A DNA stretch of 64,000 bases, taken from assembly GCA_030148085.1 (NCBI GenBank), contig JASBUF010000067.1, positions 62,001 through 126,000 on the forward strand, given 5' to 3'. A model generated the notes under the pieces. The model saw nothing but the letters and a program-made list of their open reading frames with translations, searched no databases and was not told the origin of the DNA. Every line of letters begins with the position of its first letter. The stretch's first letter is position 1. A program made the translations under genes and the position numbers. Positions 37,905 to 45,402 of the stretch are shown here, piece by piece. This DNA comes from Methylophaga sp. Its GTDB lineage: Bacteria > Pseudomonadota > Gammaproteobacteria > Nitrosococcales > Methylophagaceae.

Positions 37905-38132
37905 AAACGCATCCCCCTAGTCGTCGCACCGACTGACTGTTGTTATCACTAGCTTACTCTGTAATGCAACTCTCAACCCATTCTTCTAACAGCATTTTTT
38001 AGTGACTCTCGGCTCAGTAAGTCAAACCCCGAGCGAAGGAGGCAAATGTGAAAGCGTGAACTGATTCACACAACCGTGACGAAGCAATATTTTTGTCACG
38101 AAAGGTTCACAATTGTTGCCTATTTTGGCGGC

Positions 38133-39773
38133 ATGAAAAATACCGATACTGATCAACTTCGTGCCCAACTGATTGCAACTTTGTGGTCGTTGAAGGCCGC
38201 CATTAGCAAACACCCTAATGCCATTAAAGGACTGGGCTACGTTCATTTCAACACTCTCATCAAGGACGAAGCGTACCGCTTATCCATCCTCCAGGCAGCG
38301 ACAGCTTCGTCTATTGAAGAAGTTCGCGAGCTTGCCTTGGCCGCCTTAAAAAACCACCTTCCTGGGCCACTCGCCAAGAACACAATTGATGAAACCAGCA
38401 ATACAGTTGCAATGACTTCAATGGCAGAAAGGCATCAGCATCAGCAAGACCATCCGGAGAAAAAGCGCGCCTTCAGCTTGTGGCTGAAATCTGCCCTGCT
38501 CTTTGTCTTGATGGGCGGCATGACAACGGCTGCCATCAGTGGCTGGTTGTGGAATAGTGACATTCAGGTCGTCGAAGCTCCGATTAATGAATCTCAGACT
38601 TGGTCAACTGACAAAAAGTACATCTTAAACGGTCTTATTTTTGTGGAAAGTGGTGCGACACTGACCATCGAACCAGGCACTCACATTGCCGGTGCACCGG
38701 GCTCTGCCCTTATCGTCACCCGTGATGCCAAAATTAATGCTCAGGGGCAGAAAAATGCACCGATTGTGATGACCTCGAGCCAAGCGGTTGGTGAACGTCA
38801 GCGTGGTGACTGGGGTGGTCTGGTATTACTCGGCAATGCGACCGTTAATAGTGGCACTGGCCATATTGAAGGCATTGAAAAAGATGACCCTCGCGGCGGC
38901 TATGGCGGCATGGCCGACACAGGCTCTTGTGGTGTACTCAAATATGTACGAATCGAATTCGCAGGTTATGAAATTTCTCAGGACAACGAACTCAACGGAC
39001 TCACCCTGGGTGGTTGCGGCTCCGGCACCATCATCAACCATGTTCAGGTTCATATGGGCCTGGATGATGGCGTCGAAGTATTTGGCGGCACCGTCAACCT
39101 TAAGCACATCCTGATCAGTCGTCCCGGTGATGATGGCCTCGACTGGGATCGTGGCTGGCAAGGCAATGGGCAATTTATCATCGTCCATCAAGGCCACGAT
39201 GACGGCGATAATGCCATCGAAGCGGATAATGATGCCTCGAACCCGAATGCTACGCCGCGCTCTAATCCAACTTTATCCAATATCACGCTGGTTGGCTCGG
39301 GTAACAACACCATTGCCCAGCGCGGTCTGCTGCTGAGACGCGGTACCGGTGGTGATTTCCGTAATGTCCTCATCACCGGATTTAGTACCGAAGCACTGGA
39401 TATTGGCGATGTTGACACCGCAGAGCTGACAGGATCAGGTGAGTTAAAAGCCAATGGTTGGGTTATTCAAAACAGCGATATGCGCTATTTCTCAGAAGAA
39501 CGCGATAGTCAGAATGATGATGATGGCTTTTCTGAGCAAAGCTGGATTCAGCAGACAAATAATGAGCTGACGCCTCGCGAGATTATTCTGTTTGCCAATA
39601 CGCCGGGCCAGATTCCTGACTTTGCCCCGCTCCCTCGCTCAGCAGCTACCAAGATTAATGTGCCTTTACCCCAGGGAGAATTTTGGGATGAAGGCGCTAA
39701 CTTTGCCGGAGCGATTCGCCCCGGCTCTCGCGTCAGTTGGCTGGATGGTTGGACGGCTTACCCAATTAATTGA
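38133..39773 (+). CDS. Membrane-anchored right-handed beta-helix protein of unknown function
   Basis: I do not recognise a named family with confidence. With the ATG at 38133 the protein has 546 residues: an N-terminal soluble, mostly helical region (1-110), one TM helix (about 115-139), then a long extracytoplasmic part with beta-helix character. That part carries repeated short strands with Asn and Gly turns such as LNGLIFVESGATLTIEPGTHI, ILGNATVNSGTGHIEG-like strands, LKYVRIEFAGYEI, INHVQVHMGLDDGVEVFGG and a run of Asp-rich turns (HQGHDDGDNAIEADNDASN). It has the type II orientation (positive residues KKRAFSLWLK before the helix). A longer reading from 38076 seems unlikely. It stands alone between convergent neighbours. 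Confidence 0.8.
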   Translation: MKNTDTDQLRAQLIATLWSLKAAISKHPNAIKGLGYVHFNTLIKDEAYRLSILQAATASSIEEVRELALAALKNHLPGPLAKNTIDETSNTVAMTSMAERHQHQQDHPEKKRAFSLWLKSALLFVLMGGMTTAAISGWLWNSDIQVVEAPINESQTWSTDKKYILNGLIFVESGATLTIEPGTHIAGAPGSALIVTRDAKINAQGQKNAPIVMTSSQAVGERQRGDWGGLVLLGNATVNSGTGHIEGIEKDDPRGGYGGMADTGSCGVLKYVRIEFAGYEISQDNELNGLTLGGCGSGTIINHVQVHMGLDDGVEVFGGTVNLKHILISRPGDDGLDWDRGWQGNGQFIIVHQGHDDGDNAIEADNDASNPNATPRSNPTLSNITLVGSGNNTIAQRGLLLRRGTGGDFRNVLITGFSTEALDIGDVDTAELTGSGELKANGWVIQNSDMRYFSEERDSQNDDDGFSEQSWIQQTNNELTPREIILFANTPGQIPDFAPLPRSAATKINVPLPQGEFWDEGANFAGAIRPGSRVSWLDGWTAYPIN

Positions 39774-39786
39774 TTAGTTAGGTTTG

Positions 39787-39811
39787 CCATAACAGATTGA
39801 TATGGTTAGAT
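39787..39811 (-). repeat. Collapsed attC-like remnant downstream of the ICMT-like gene
   Basis: Read on the minus strand: ATCTAAC (R''-like), 11 nt, GTTATGG (R'-like). The boxes lie in the order and position expected 3' of a cassette gene, but the usual 50-100 nt centre is missing. The flanking GCATCTAAC on the minus strand is identical to that of the 40595-40603 remnant. Probably a deletion product; low certainty on its own. Confidence 0.35.
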
Positions 39812-39826
39812 GCGTAAAAAAACGCC

Positions 39827-40546
39827 TCACCAGATAAATGGAATAAGCCGATAACGTAGCCTTGCCATGTAACCAACATAACCGGGCAAGGTCTCCTGCA
39901 ACGTCCTCTCCTCAACAAAAATCCGTGCAATCACAAAGCTGAAAACAAAGGGCAGTGCCAGAAGACTGGCATAGCTTTCCAGCCACAATGCCACCCCGAT
40001 GAGGAAGAACAGTAAGCCGCAATACATAGGATGACGAATATGAGCATAAAGTCCCGTATCGATGAGTACTTGCCCACGTTCTGATTGGTCTTTGACGATC
40101 GGTGCAGCAAATGCATTTTGATACAACGACATAATGATAATGCCAAATCCTATGACAAACAGTGCGCCACCGAAAAGCGACACAACGAAATGTGGCGGCG
40201 CTAACAATTGCAGATGAAACACATCAATGGGAATAAACACGAACCACGCCATGAATGAGATAAGCAAAAGCGCTGTAATTACTCTATCCGCCATTGGTTG
40301 TGTCTTATCGATTGGCCCAGTGATTCGAGCCTCCAAACTGCCTGGTGCCCACAAGGCAAGCACAACTGTCGACACGAATAATAAAAAGCCATACACGACA
40401 AGAAACATCATCGCACGAGGCCAATCCAAAGTCCCTGCAGGAAGGAACAGTAAGACGGCGAACAAGGCGATTTGAACCGACACGCCAAGTAACCCCTTGA
40501 TTAACAGCATGTGGTCTCGCAGATTCTCTGTTCTCGGTAAGTTCAT
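39827..40546 (-). CDS. Isoprenylcysteine carboxyl methyltransferase-like membrane protein
   Basis: 239-residue membrane protein with about five hydrophobic segments. The ICMT/PEMT-type signature near the C-terminus, YAHIRHPMYCGLLFFLIG (about 167-184), holds the His-Pro-x-Tyr SAM-site motif, followed by EERTLQETLPGYVGYMARLRYRLIPFIW, whose E-E pair and YxxY pattern are family features. It should methylate a lipid or small hydrophobic substrate using SAM. It is the last minus-strand gene of the cassette run and lies between two decayed attC sites, so it may be a captured cassette gene that is now fixed. Start at ATG 40546. Confidence 0.8.
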   Translation of the reverse strand: MNLPRTENLRDHMLLIKGLLGVSVQIALFAVLLFLPAGTLDWPRAMMFLVVYGFLLFVSTVVLALWAPGSLEARITGPIDKTQPMADRVITALLLISFMAWFVFIPIDVFHLQLLAPPHFVVSLFGGALFVIGFGIIIMSLYQNAFAAPIVKDQSERGQVLIDTGLYAHIRHPMYCGLLFFLIGVALWLESYASLLALPFVFSFVIARIFVEERTLQETLPGYVGYMARLRYRLIPFIW

Positions 40547-40560
40547 TTCCTGGTTTCATT

Positions 40561-40603
40561 CAGCCGACGCATCAGCGGTCGACTGCAGTGCCTTGTTAGA
40601 TGC
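40561..40603 (-). repeat. Decayed attC site (3' half lost)
   Basis: Read on the minus strand it starts GCATCTAAC (R'' box, 40603-40595) followed by AAGGCACTG, as in a normal L'' region, then a central stem CAGTCGACCGC / GCGTCGGCTG with a 4-nt loop and one bulge. The expected L'/R' half (ending GTT) is not found before the start of the ICMT-like gene at 40546. It lies 47 bp after the zinc-ribbon gene stop. Confidence 0.5.
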
Positions 40604-40649
40604 CATGGTAAAAGATTAAAAACTTACTCCTATCACACCATATTTCCTA

Positions 40650-41027
40650 TTAATGATGATTCATTGGGCTAGCAGGATAAATTCGGGTTCTATGAACATA
40701 ACCACACTCCTCGCAATGATATGTTATGGGTACCTTATTAGAGCCGCCAAAAATGGCCTTCTTTTTACGGCTGGCGTGATATATGGCTCTCCCACCGCAC
40801 TTGGGACATCGCCCCACAATTAGGTTGCGAAATACAAAGCCTGTTACAAGAAGTGCTAAAGCTGCCGGTACCATTCCAAAGACAATAAATACAACCTCTT
40901 TTACCTGCAGAATGTCAGTAAGTGAGGGTCGTATGGTTTCGTGGACACTCATACCTAACATAAAGCCACTGAGCAAAGCTGCGATGTTTGCCAGAAATAA
41001 AAAGGCTAGATGTAATGGAATGGGCAT
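40650..41027 (-). CDS. Zinc-ribbon membrane protein of unknown function (cassette gene)
   Basis: 125 residues, no family name recognised. Two hydrophobic helices (about 6-27 and 44-68) are followed by a cytosolic zinc-ribbon: CPKCGG (about 74-79) and CEECGY (about 104-109), four cysteines in CxxC pairs with a basic stretch (SRKKKAIFGG) between. A good ribosome site, AAAGGA, precedes ATG 41027. An intact attC lies immediately upstream on the minus strand and a decayed one downstream, so it forms a single-gene integron cassette. Confidence 0.75.
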   Translation of the reverse strand: MPIPLHLAFLFLANIAALLSGFMLGMSVHETIRPSLTDILQVKEVVFIVFGMVPAALALLVTGFVFRNLIVGRCPKCGGRAIYHASRKKKAIFGGSNKVPITYHCEECGYVHRTRIYPASPMNHH

Positions 41028-41066
41028 GGACTATTCCTTTTGGTTCTGTTCATGGGTAATTCGGAC

Positions 41067-41150
41067 ATTTAACGCAAAGCTTTGGGGCAGCAGGTGCAAC
41101 GCGTAGACTGTCCCAGCCGCGATAGCGGCGACAACAGCGCCTTGTTATGC
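41067..41150 (-). repeat. Integron attC recombination site B
   Basis: 84 bp. On the minus strand it runs from GCATAAC (R'', 41150-41144) to GTTAAAT (R', 41073-41067). Inner boxes are L'' GCT-G-TTG and L' CAAAGC, which pair with one unpaired G in L'', the extrahelical base that directs strand choice by IntI. The central part adds short stems (GCCGC/GCGGC). The stop codon of the GFA-domain gene (TAA) lies inside R'', as is common for cassettes. Confidence 0.8.
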
Positions 41151-41561
41151 ATTTTCTGGTGCATGCTCTTGGTACTGGGTGACTCCTTCAGGGATTACTT
41201 CCCAACTTGCTTTAGAGCCAACAAAAATATGCCTGCCAATTTCTATTTCTGGGTCTTCGTTAAGACACCCCAATGTTATACCGTGTACTTTATCCTCGTA
41301 GATTCCACACAGAGTAGAGCCACATTGCTTGCAGAACTGAAAGCCAAAGCCATGTTGGCTAGCATAAGTAGTTAAATATTCCTTGCCTCTAACCCACCTA
41401 AAGTCTGATGAATTTACTAAAGCATAAGATGACGCTTGGGAGCTAAATGCTTTTCGGCAACGCGAGCAATGGCATGATCTTGCGTCAAATAGCGCACCAT
41501 CTATTTCATACTTAATTTCACCGCAAAAGCATTCGCCTGTTAATTTCACTGGATTCTCCAT
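41145..41561 (-). CDS. GFA-domain (CENP-V type) zinc protein (cassette gene)
   Basis: 138-residue protein of the GFA family (glutathione-dependent formaldehyde-activating enzyme-like). Zinc-binding cysteines are in the usual places: CFCGEIKYE (about 11-19), CHCSRCRKAF (about 30-39) and FCKQCGSTL (about 76-84). GFA-fold proteins are frequent passengers of integron cassettes; formaldehyde chemistry should not be assumed. The ATG at 41561 is only a few bases from the upstream R' box, leaving no room for a normal leader. Bounded by attC A upstream and attC B downstream, giving a cassette of about 500 bp. Confidence 0.88.
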   Translation of the reverse strand: MENPVKLTGECFCGEIKYEIDGALFDARSCHCSRCRKAFSSQASSYALVNSSDFRWVRGKEYLTTYASQHGFGFQFCKQCGSTLCGIYEDKVHGITLGCLNEDPEIEIGRHIFVGSKASWEVIPEGVTQYQEHAPENA

Positions 41562-41564
41562 GAT

Positions 41565-41654
41565 GCATAACGCCCCGCTAAACGGAGAGCGTTAGCGAGT
41601 CCGGTGGAGGCCACGCTTTTTGTGGCTGGAACGTATTTGAGCGGTTTGTTATGA
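41565..41654 (-). repeat. Integron attC recombination site A
   Basis: 90 bp. On the minus strand it begins TCATAAC (41654-41648) and ends GTTATGC (41571-41565). L'' reads CCGCTCAAA and L' reads TTTAGCGG; they pair fully except for one unpaired C in L'', the hallmark extrahelical base of attC. The centre contains AGCCAC / GTGGC(C)T stems. The site strongly resembles chromosomal-integron attC repeats of marine gammaproteobacteria. The upstream gene's TAA stop is inside its first box. Confidence 0.9.
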
Positions 41655-42344
41655 GTTTTCACGCCGAGCCTTTTCCTCTGCGAACCGCTTTTCCCTTTCC
41701 TCTCTTTCTTCTTTGCGGTCTTCACTCGAGTATACGTCTGCTTTAACTCGCTTGAAGCCACTTACAACATGACCTATATCTTTCTGAATTTTTTCTAAGC
41801 TTTGTGCCATGGAATATAAATTTGGTTTGCCTAGTTGATAGCGACCTTTTAATTCACTCATGTCGAGTATTATTTCATCGGTATATTTCTTTCCGGTTGC
41901 GCTTTTGTAACTGAGTCTAAAAGACAAAATAGAAGATGATTTACCTTCAAAGTCCTCTGTTGTTTGGGTATAAGTAGAATATATGTTTTGGCCGGGGCCA
42001 AAATGACGAAGACCTGTTTTAAAGAAATTTGACTCAGTGAATTCACCGAGAAGTTTTGCTGCTGACTCCCCACCTGTAATTACTGACGGTGAGAACTGTA
42101 AATCACTCGCTGGACCTAAACCAATATTTTGGATATTAAGGCGAATTATATGTATGGCAAATTCAAAACTCTCAATTGTTATATGTATTTTGGGCTCTGT
42201 CTGAACCTCCCTCATCTTTCTAGTTTCAGAAACCAAAAAACCAGTAAGAACTGCATAGATTACGGTCGATAGGGTAACAACAGCAGTAAATATTACCGTC
42301 AAGGCCTCAGAATTCTGCTTAAGAAAATTCAACATTTCAGTCAA
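41649..42344 (-). CDS. Membrane-anchored protein of unknown function (cassette gene)
   Basis: 231 residues, not assigned to a known family. One TM helix near the N-terminus (about 14-36), then a soluble domain with beta character (EPKIHITIESFEFAIHIIRLNIQNIGLGPASDL, about 50-82 in two runs) and a highly charged C-terminal tail of Glu, Arg and Lys (about 205-231) that is likely helical. The start is TTG 42344 with AAGGAG 9 nt upstream. Base composition is visibly richer in A and T than the flanking core genes. It ends within attC A, and an R'-like GTTATGA lies 19 bp upstream, so it is the outermost cassette seen. Confidence 0.75.
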   Translation of the reverse strand: MTEMLNFLKQNSEALTVIFTAVVTLSTVIYAVLTGFLVSETRKMREVQTEPKIHITIESFEFAIHIIRLNIQNIGLGPASDLQFSPSVITGGESAAKLLGEFTESNFFKTGLRHFGPGQNIYSTYTQTTEDFEGKSSSILSFRLSYKSATGKKYTDEIILDMSELKGRYQLGKPNLYSMAQSLEKIQKDIGHVVSGFKRVKADVYSSEDRKEEREEREKRFAEEKARRENS

Positions 42345-42607
42345 CGTAAAACTCCTTTTGACTCATAACAGTGTGTTAATGAGGTCTCCGACCTCATAAT
42401 AGTTATTAGTGTGTCTGCCTCATAACATCTCCAAGCTGCTCTTAATTCATTGAAGTTTAAACAAATTACTGCAAACAAATGATCGAAGTTAGGAATTATG
42501 AGGCCAACTAGTGACCGGGTGAGAGAATCGGTGTGAAAGATAGTGCGTAGTGCTGTCATATCGGAATCTCCATTTCGCGATACTGAGTTGAACTGAGAGT
42601 CTACAAC
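42345..42607 (-). other. Cassette boundary region without a confident gene
   Basis: About 260 bp between the outermost cassette gene and the terminator of the next core gene. On the minus strand an R'-like GTTATGA box lies at 42369-42363, and a perfect hairpin ATGAGGTC / GACCTCAT (42379-42397, 3-nt loop) just beyond it. A 72-codon reading frame (42559 to 42341) with GGAG before its ATG crosses the hairpin and overlaps the cassette gene; I do not regard it as a supported gene. No full attC or attI could be defined. Confidence 0.45.
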
Positions 42608-42638
42608 AAAAAAAGCCTGCTGACTCTCTCAAGCAGGC
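42608..42638 (-). terminator. Rho-independent terminator of the PAS-GGDEF gene
   Basis: On the minus strand GCCTGCT / AGCAGGC, 7-bp stem with a 10-nt loop, followed by seven T residues. It begins 18 bp after the diguanylate cyclase stop. Confidence 0.9.
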
Positions 42639-42655
42639 CACGTGTTTTCACATTC

Positions 42656-43594
42656 TTAAGCGGCTTGAATGGTGTTTCTTCCCTGCTGCTTGGCTTGATA
42701 CAAGGCTTTATCAACAGTGTTGATAAAGTCTCTTGAGTCATGGCTATGGGTCGGCACTAAGGTTCCTGCACCAATGCTGATAGTGAGCAGTTGTGAAACA
42801 TCGGATTGCTGATGTGAAATCTGCAGTTTGAAGATCGCTTTCTGACAGCGTTCAGCAATTATCTTTGCCGCTTCCGCGTCTGTTTCTGGCAGCACCATCA
42901 CAAACTCTTCACCACCAAAGCGTGCAAAAAAGTCTCGCGACCGCGTGGCGACAGTGGATAGGGTTTGTGCGACTTGCTTGAGGCAATCATCACCCAAGAT
43001 ATGTCCGTAAAAGTCGTTATATTGCTTGAAAAAGTCGATATCTATCAGCAATAGAGACAAAGGCTGCTTATCTCGTCGGGCCTTGACCCACTCCCTCTCC
43101 AGCACGGAATCGAACATACGGCGGTTGGAAACCCCGGTTAAACCATCCTTGAAGGAGAGTTCTTCCAGTTCTTTTTGCAAGTCGAGCAGTTTTTGTTCGG
43201 TTTCTTTACGTTCGCTGATGTCGAACATAAAGCCAATCAAGGCTTCGACTTCGCCGTTTTCATCTCGCGCCACATGCACGACATCACGGATCCAGATGTA
43301 CTCTCCGTCTTTGGTCATGGCGCGGTAATCTGCCTCGTGATCGGTACCGGACTGAGACTGAGCTACACAGAAGTCTACGACCCAGGCTCTGTCTTCCGGA
43401 TGCATACGTTCTGCCCAGTCATTGACTGAGACCCAACTTGAAGGCGCCCAGCCCAATAAGGCTTCTATTTGTGGGCCGATGTAGCTGAACTGGAGCGTCT
43501 TCCAATCGATTTTCCAGGGAATGGCTTTGGTCGACTCCAGCAACGTTTTATAAACATCGCTCGCAGGTTCCATGGGCTCTGTGTTTTCAGTCAT
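42656..43594 (-). CDS. PAS-GGDEF diguanylate cyclase
   Basis: 312-residue cytosolic protein. A PAS domain with PAC tail (about 15-140; LLGWAPSSWVSVNDWAERMHPEDR and GEYIWIRDVVHVARDENGEVEALIGFMFDISERK are typical) is joined by a coiled coil to a GGDEF domain (about 150-312) with FARFGGEEFVMVLPE and the IDIDFFKQYNDFYGH metal and substrate site. Expected to make c-di-GMP in response to an internal ligand or redox state. It is monocistronic with its own terminator and forms the core-genome border of the cassette array. Confidence 0.93.
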   Translation of the reverse strand: MTENTEPMEPASDVYKTLLESTKAIPWKIDWKTLQFSYIGPQIEALLGWAPSSWVSVNDWAERMHPEDRAWVVDFCVAQSQSGTDHEADYRAMTKDGEYIWIRDVVHVARDENGEVEALIGFMFDISERKETEQKLLDLQKELEELSFKDGLTGVSNRRMFDSVLEREWVKARRDKQPLSLLLIDIDFFKQYNDFYGHILGDDCLKQVAQTLSTVATRSRDFFARFGGEEFVMVLPETDAEAAKIIAERCQKAIFKLQISHQQSDVSQLLTISIGAGTLVPTHSHDSRDFINTVDKALYQAKQQGRNTIQAA

Positions 43595-43656
43595 AACGCT
43601 TGCTACCTTAGGCTACTAAGCTGGGTGAAATTCATCATCCCTGACTACGCTCACTC

Positions 43657-44640
43657 TTAACTTCGTTCAAAATCGAAACTGATAACCTCTGCCAGCCGTT
43701 GCTTGCCCGTTATCAGTAACATTAATCTATCCAGTCCTAAAGCCACACCGGTACAGGCTGGCAAACCTGCGTCTAATGCTGCCAGTAGATGCCCATCTAT
43801 TGGCATGACTGGCTTTGACTCTGCCTGACGCTGCTGATTATCCTTCTCAAAACGTCGATGCAGTTCATCCGCATGCTGACATTCATCGTAGCCATTGGCC
43901 AGTTCCAACCCGCCAGCATAGACTTCAAAACGTGCTGCGACCTGATGTCCGTACTGATTCTGATAGACCTTGGCCAGTTGCGCCTGCGAGGCCGGAAAAT
44001 CAAACACGATCACCGGCACAGCCAATGTCGCTAGCTGAGGTTCAATCACCTCACTCATCAGCAATTCCAACCAGCCATCACGCTCACATTGCCAGTCCTG
44101 CGGTAAGCCCGCTATCTGTGATAAGGCAATATCTTGTAGTGAGCTGGTATTCGTCACTTCAATATCCACATCCAGATACTGCTTGAAAGCGTCATGATAA
44201 GTCATGCTGATCGCCGCAGGCAGCCCGGCGACATCCTGTAACAGGTTATCGACCTCAGTCATCAAGGCTTGATAGCCAAGTGCAGGACGGTACCACTCCA
44301 GCATAGTGAATTCGGGGTTATGCCTGCGGCCAAGTTCACCATGACGAAAGACCTTGGCAATTTGGTAGATATCACCGATACCTGCCGCCAGCAGGCGTTT
44401 CATAGCGAATTCAGGGGAAGTCTGAAGGTAATAGGACTTAGGTTTTAGACCAGCAGGCTGATACACCGTGCTGAAGCTGTCGAGATAGATCGCTGTGGGA
44501 GCGGCTTGTGACAAGACCGGTGTTTCGACTTCGAGCACATCTCGATCAGAAAAAAAACGGCGGACATCAGCTAATAGCTGAGCCCGCCGTTTTAATGTTT
44601 CTATCTCTGCACTAGGTTGCCAGTCAATGGTGCTATTCAT
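43657..44640 (-). CDS. epmA: EpmA, EF-P lysine (R)-beta-lysyl ligase
   Basis: Class II lysyl-tRNA-synthetase paralogue (also PoxA/GenX/YjeA) lacking the anticodon-binding domain. It attaches beta-lysine to Lys34 of EF-P. 327 residues, with motif 2 region VFRHGELGRRHNPEFTMLEWYRP (about 97-119, two runs) and motif 3 GVALGLDRLMLLITG near the C-terminus. The substrate-site element ELANGYDECQ is also present. Located 147 bp downstream of efp on the same strand, with a long hairpin in between. Confidence 0.96.
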   Translation of the reverse strand: MNSTIDWQPSAEIETLKRRAQLLADVRRFFSDRDVLEVETPVLSQAAPTAIYLDSFSTVYQPAGLKPKSYYLQTSPEFAMKRLLAAGIGDIYQIAKVFRHGELGRRHNPEFTMLEWYRPALGYQALMTEVDNLLQDVAGLPAAISMTYHDAFKQYLDVDIEVTNTSSLQDIALSQIAGLPQDWQCERDGWLELLMSEVIEPQLATLAVPVIVFDFPASQAQLAKVYQNQYGHQVAARFEVYAGGLELANGYDECQHADELHRRFEKDNQQRQAESKPVMPIDGHLLAALDAGLPACTGVALGLDRLMLLITGKQRLAEVISFDFERS

Positions 44641-44691
44641 GACAAAAGGTCAGTGCAGAGAGGTTAATCACAGGATTTTGCTTCAGGCCAA

Positions 44692-44760
44692 GGCATTTTG
44701 TGCACGCAGAATGGGAGCCTAGAGAAACTAGGTGACCATTCGAGTACACAAAATAACGCC
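44692..44760. repeat. Long imperfect hairpin between efp and epmA
   Basis: Nested complementary blocks: GGC/GCC, TTTTGTGCAC/GTACACAAAA (one mismatch), AATGG/CCATT and CCTAG/CTAGG around a 5-nt AGAAA loop, separated by small internal loops. There is no T run in either direction, so it is not a classic terminator. It could attenuate efp read-through into epmA, bind a protein, or be a small non-autonomous element. Confidence 0.6.
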
Positions 44761-44787
44761 AGCATGGAGCAAAAGCCGAGGATGAAA

Positions 44788-45357
44788 TTAGTCTTTAGCG
44801 CGTTCTACGTAGGTCGAAGTACGGGTATCAACACGCAGTACTTCACCGATTTCGATGAATAACGGTACACGTACAACAGCACCGGTTTCCAGTGTGGCAG
44901 GCTTACCGCCACCGCCAGAGGTATCACCACGTACGCCTGGATCAGTCTCAACTACAGCCAGGTTTACGAAGTTAGGCGGTGAAACCAGCAGAGGCGCACC
45001 GTTCCACAGTGTCACGGTGTAAACATACTGTTCTTTCAGCCATTGTTTAGATTCGGCAATGGCATTTTCGTCCGCAGCATACTGTTCGAAAGTGCTTGGG
45101 TCCATGAAGTGCCAGAATTCACCATCGGTGTAGGAGTATTCCAGATCCATCTCTACAACATCCGCACCTTCAACTGTGTCATTTGATTTGAACGTGCGCT
45201 CGTTTACACGACCTGTTTTTAGGTTACGGAATTTAACACGGTTGAAAGCCTGACCTTTGCCTGGCTTGACGAATTCGTTCTCGATGATGCTGCATGGATC
45301 GCCATCCAACATGAATTTGAGACCTGATTTAAATTCATTCGTACTATAACTTGCCAT
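44788..45357 (-). CDS. efp: Translation elongation factor P
   Basis: EF-P relieves ribosome stalling at polyproline stretches. 189 residues in three beta-barrel domains. The modified lysine is Lys34 in the loop PGKGQAF, a Lys rather than the Arg seen in rhamnosylated EF-P, which agrees with the presence of epmA and epmB nearby. I start at ATG 45357 (MASYSTNEF, with AGAGG upstream); a reading from 45453 would add 32 residues not found in the family and would run into epmB. Confidence 0.97.
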   Translation of the reverse strand: MASYSTNEFKSGLKFMLDGDPCSIIENEFVKPGKGQAFNRVKFRNLKTGRVNERTFKSNDTVEGADVVEMDLEYSYTDGEFWHFMDPSTFEQYAADENAIAESKQWLKEQYVYTVTLWNGAPLLVSPPNFVNLAVVETDPGVRGDTSGGGGKPATLETGAVVRVPLFIEIGEVLRVDTRTSTYVERAKD

Positions 45358-45402
45358 CTTGACCTCTTTTAGGGGACGATCTTCGCCTGCCTGAGAATAA
45401 AA

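Noticed and set aside
38076-38132. Extended N-terminus of the beta-helix protein
   Set aside because: The 19 extra residues have no ribosome site and cover what looks like promoter sequence; the ATG at 38133 starts a normal soluble domain.
42341-42559. 72-codon minus-strand frame with GGAG before its ATG at the cassette boundary
   Set aside because: It runs through the hairpin and R'-like box and overlaps the downstream cassette gene; composition and sequence give no sign of a protein.
44692-44760. Long hairpin considered as an attC site
   Set aside because: It lacks AAC/GTT outer boxes in the right places and an L'' extrahelical base; it is not in the cassette run.
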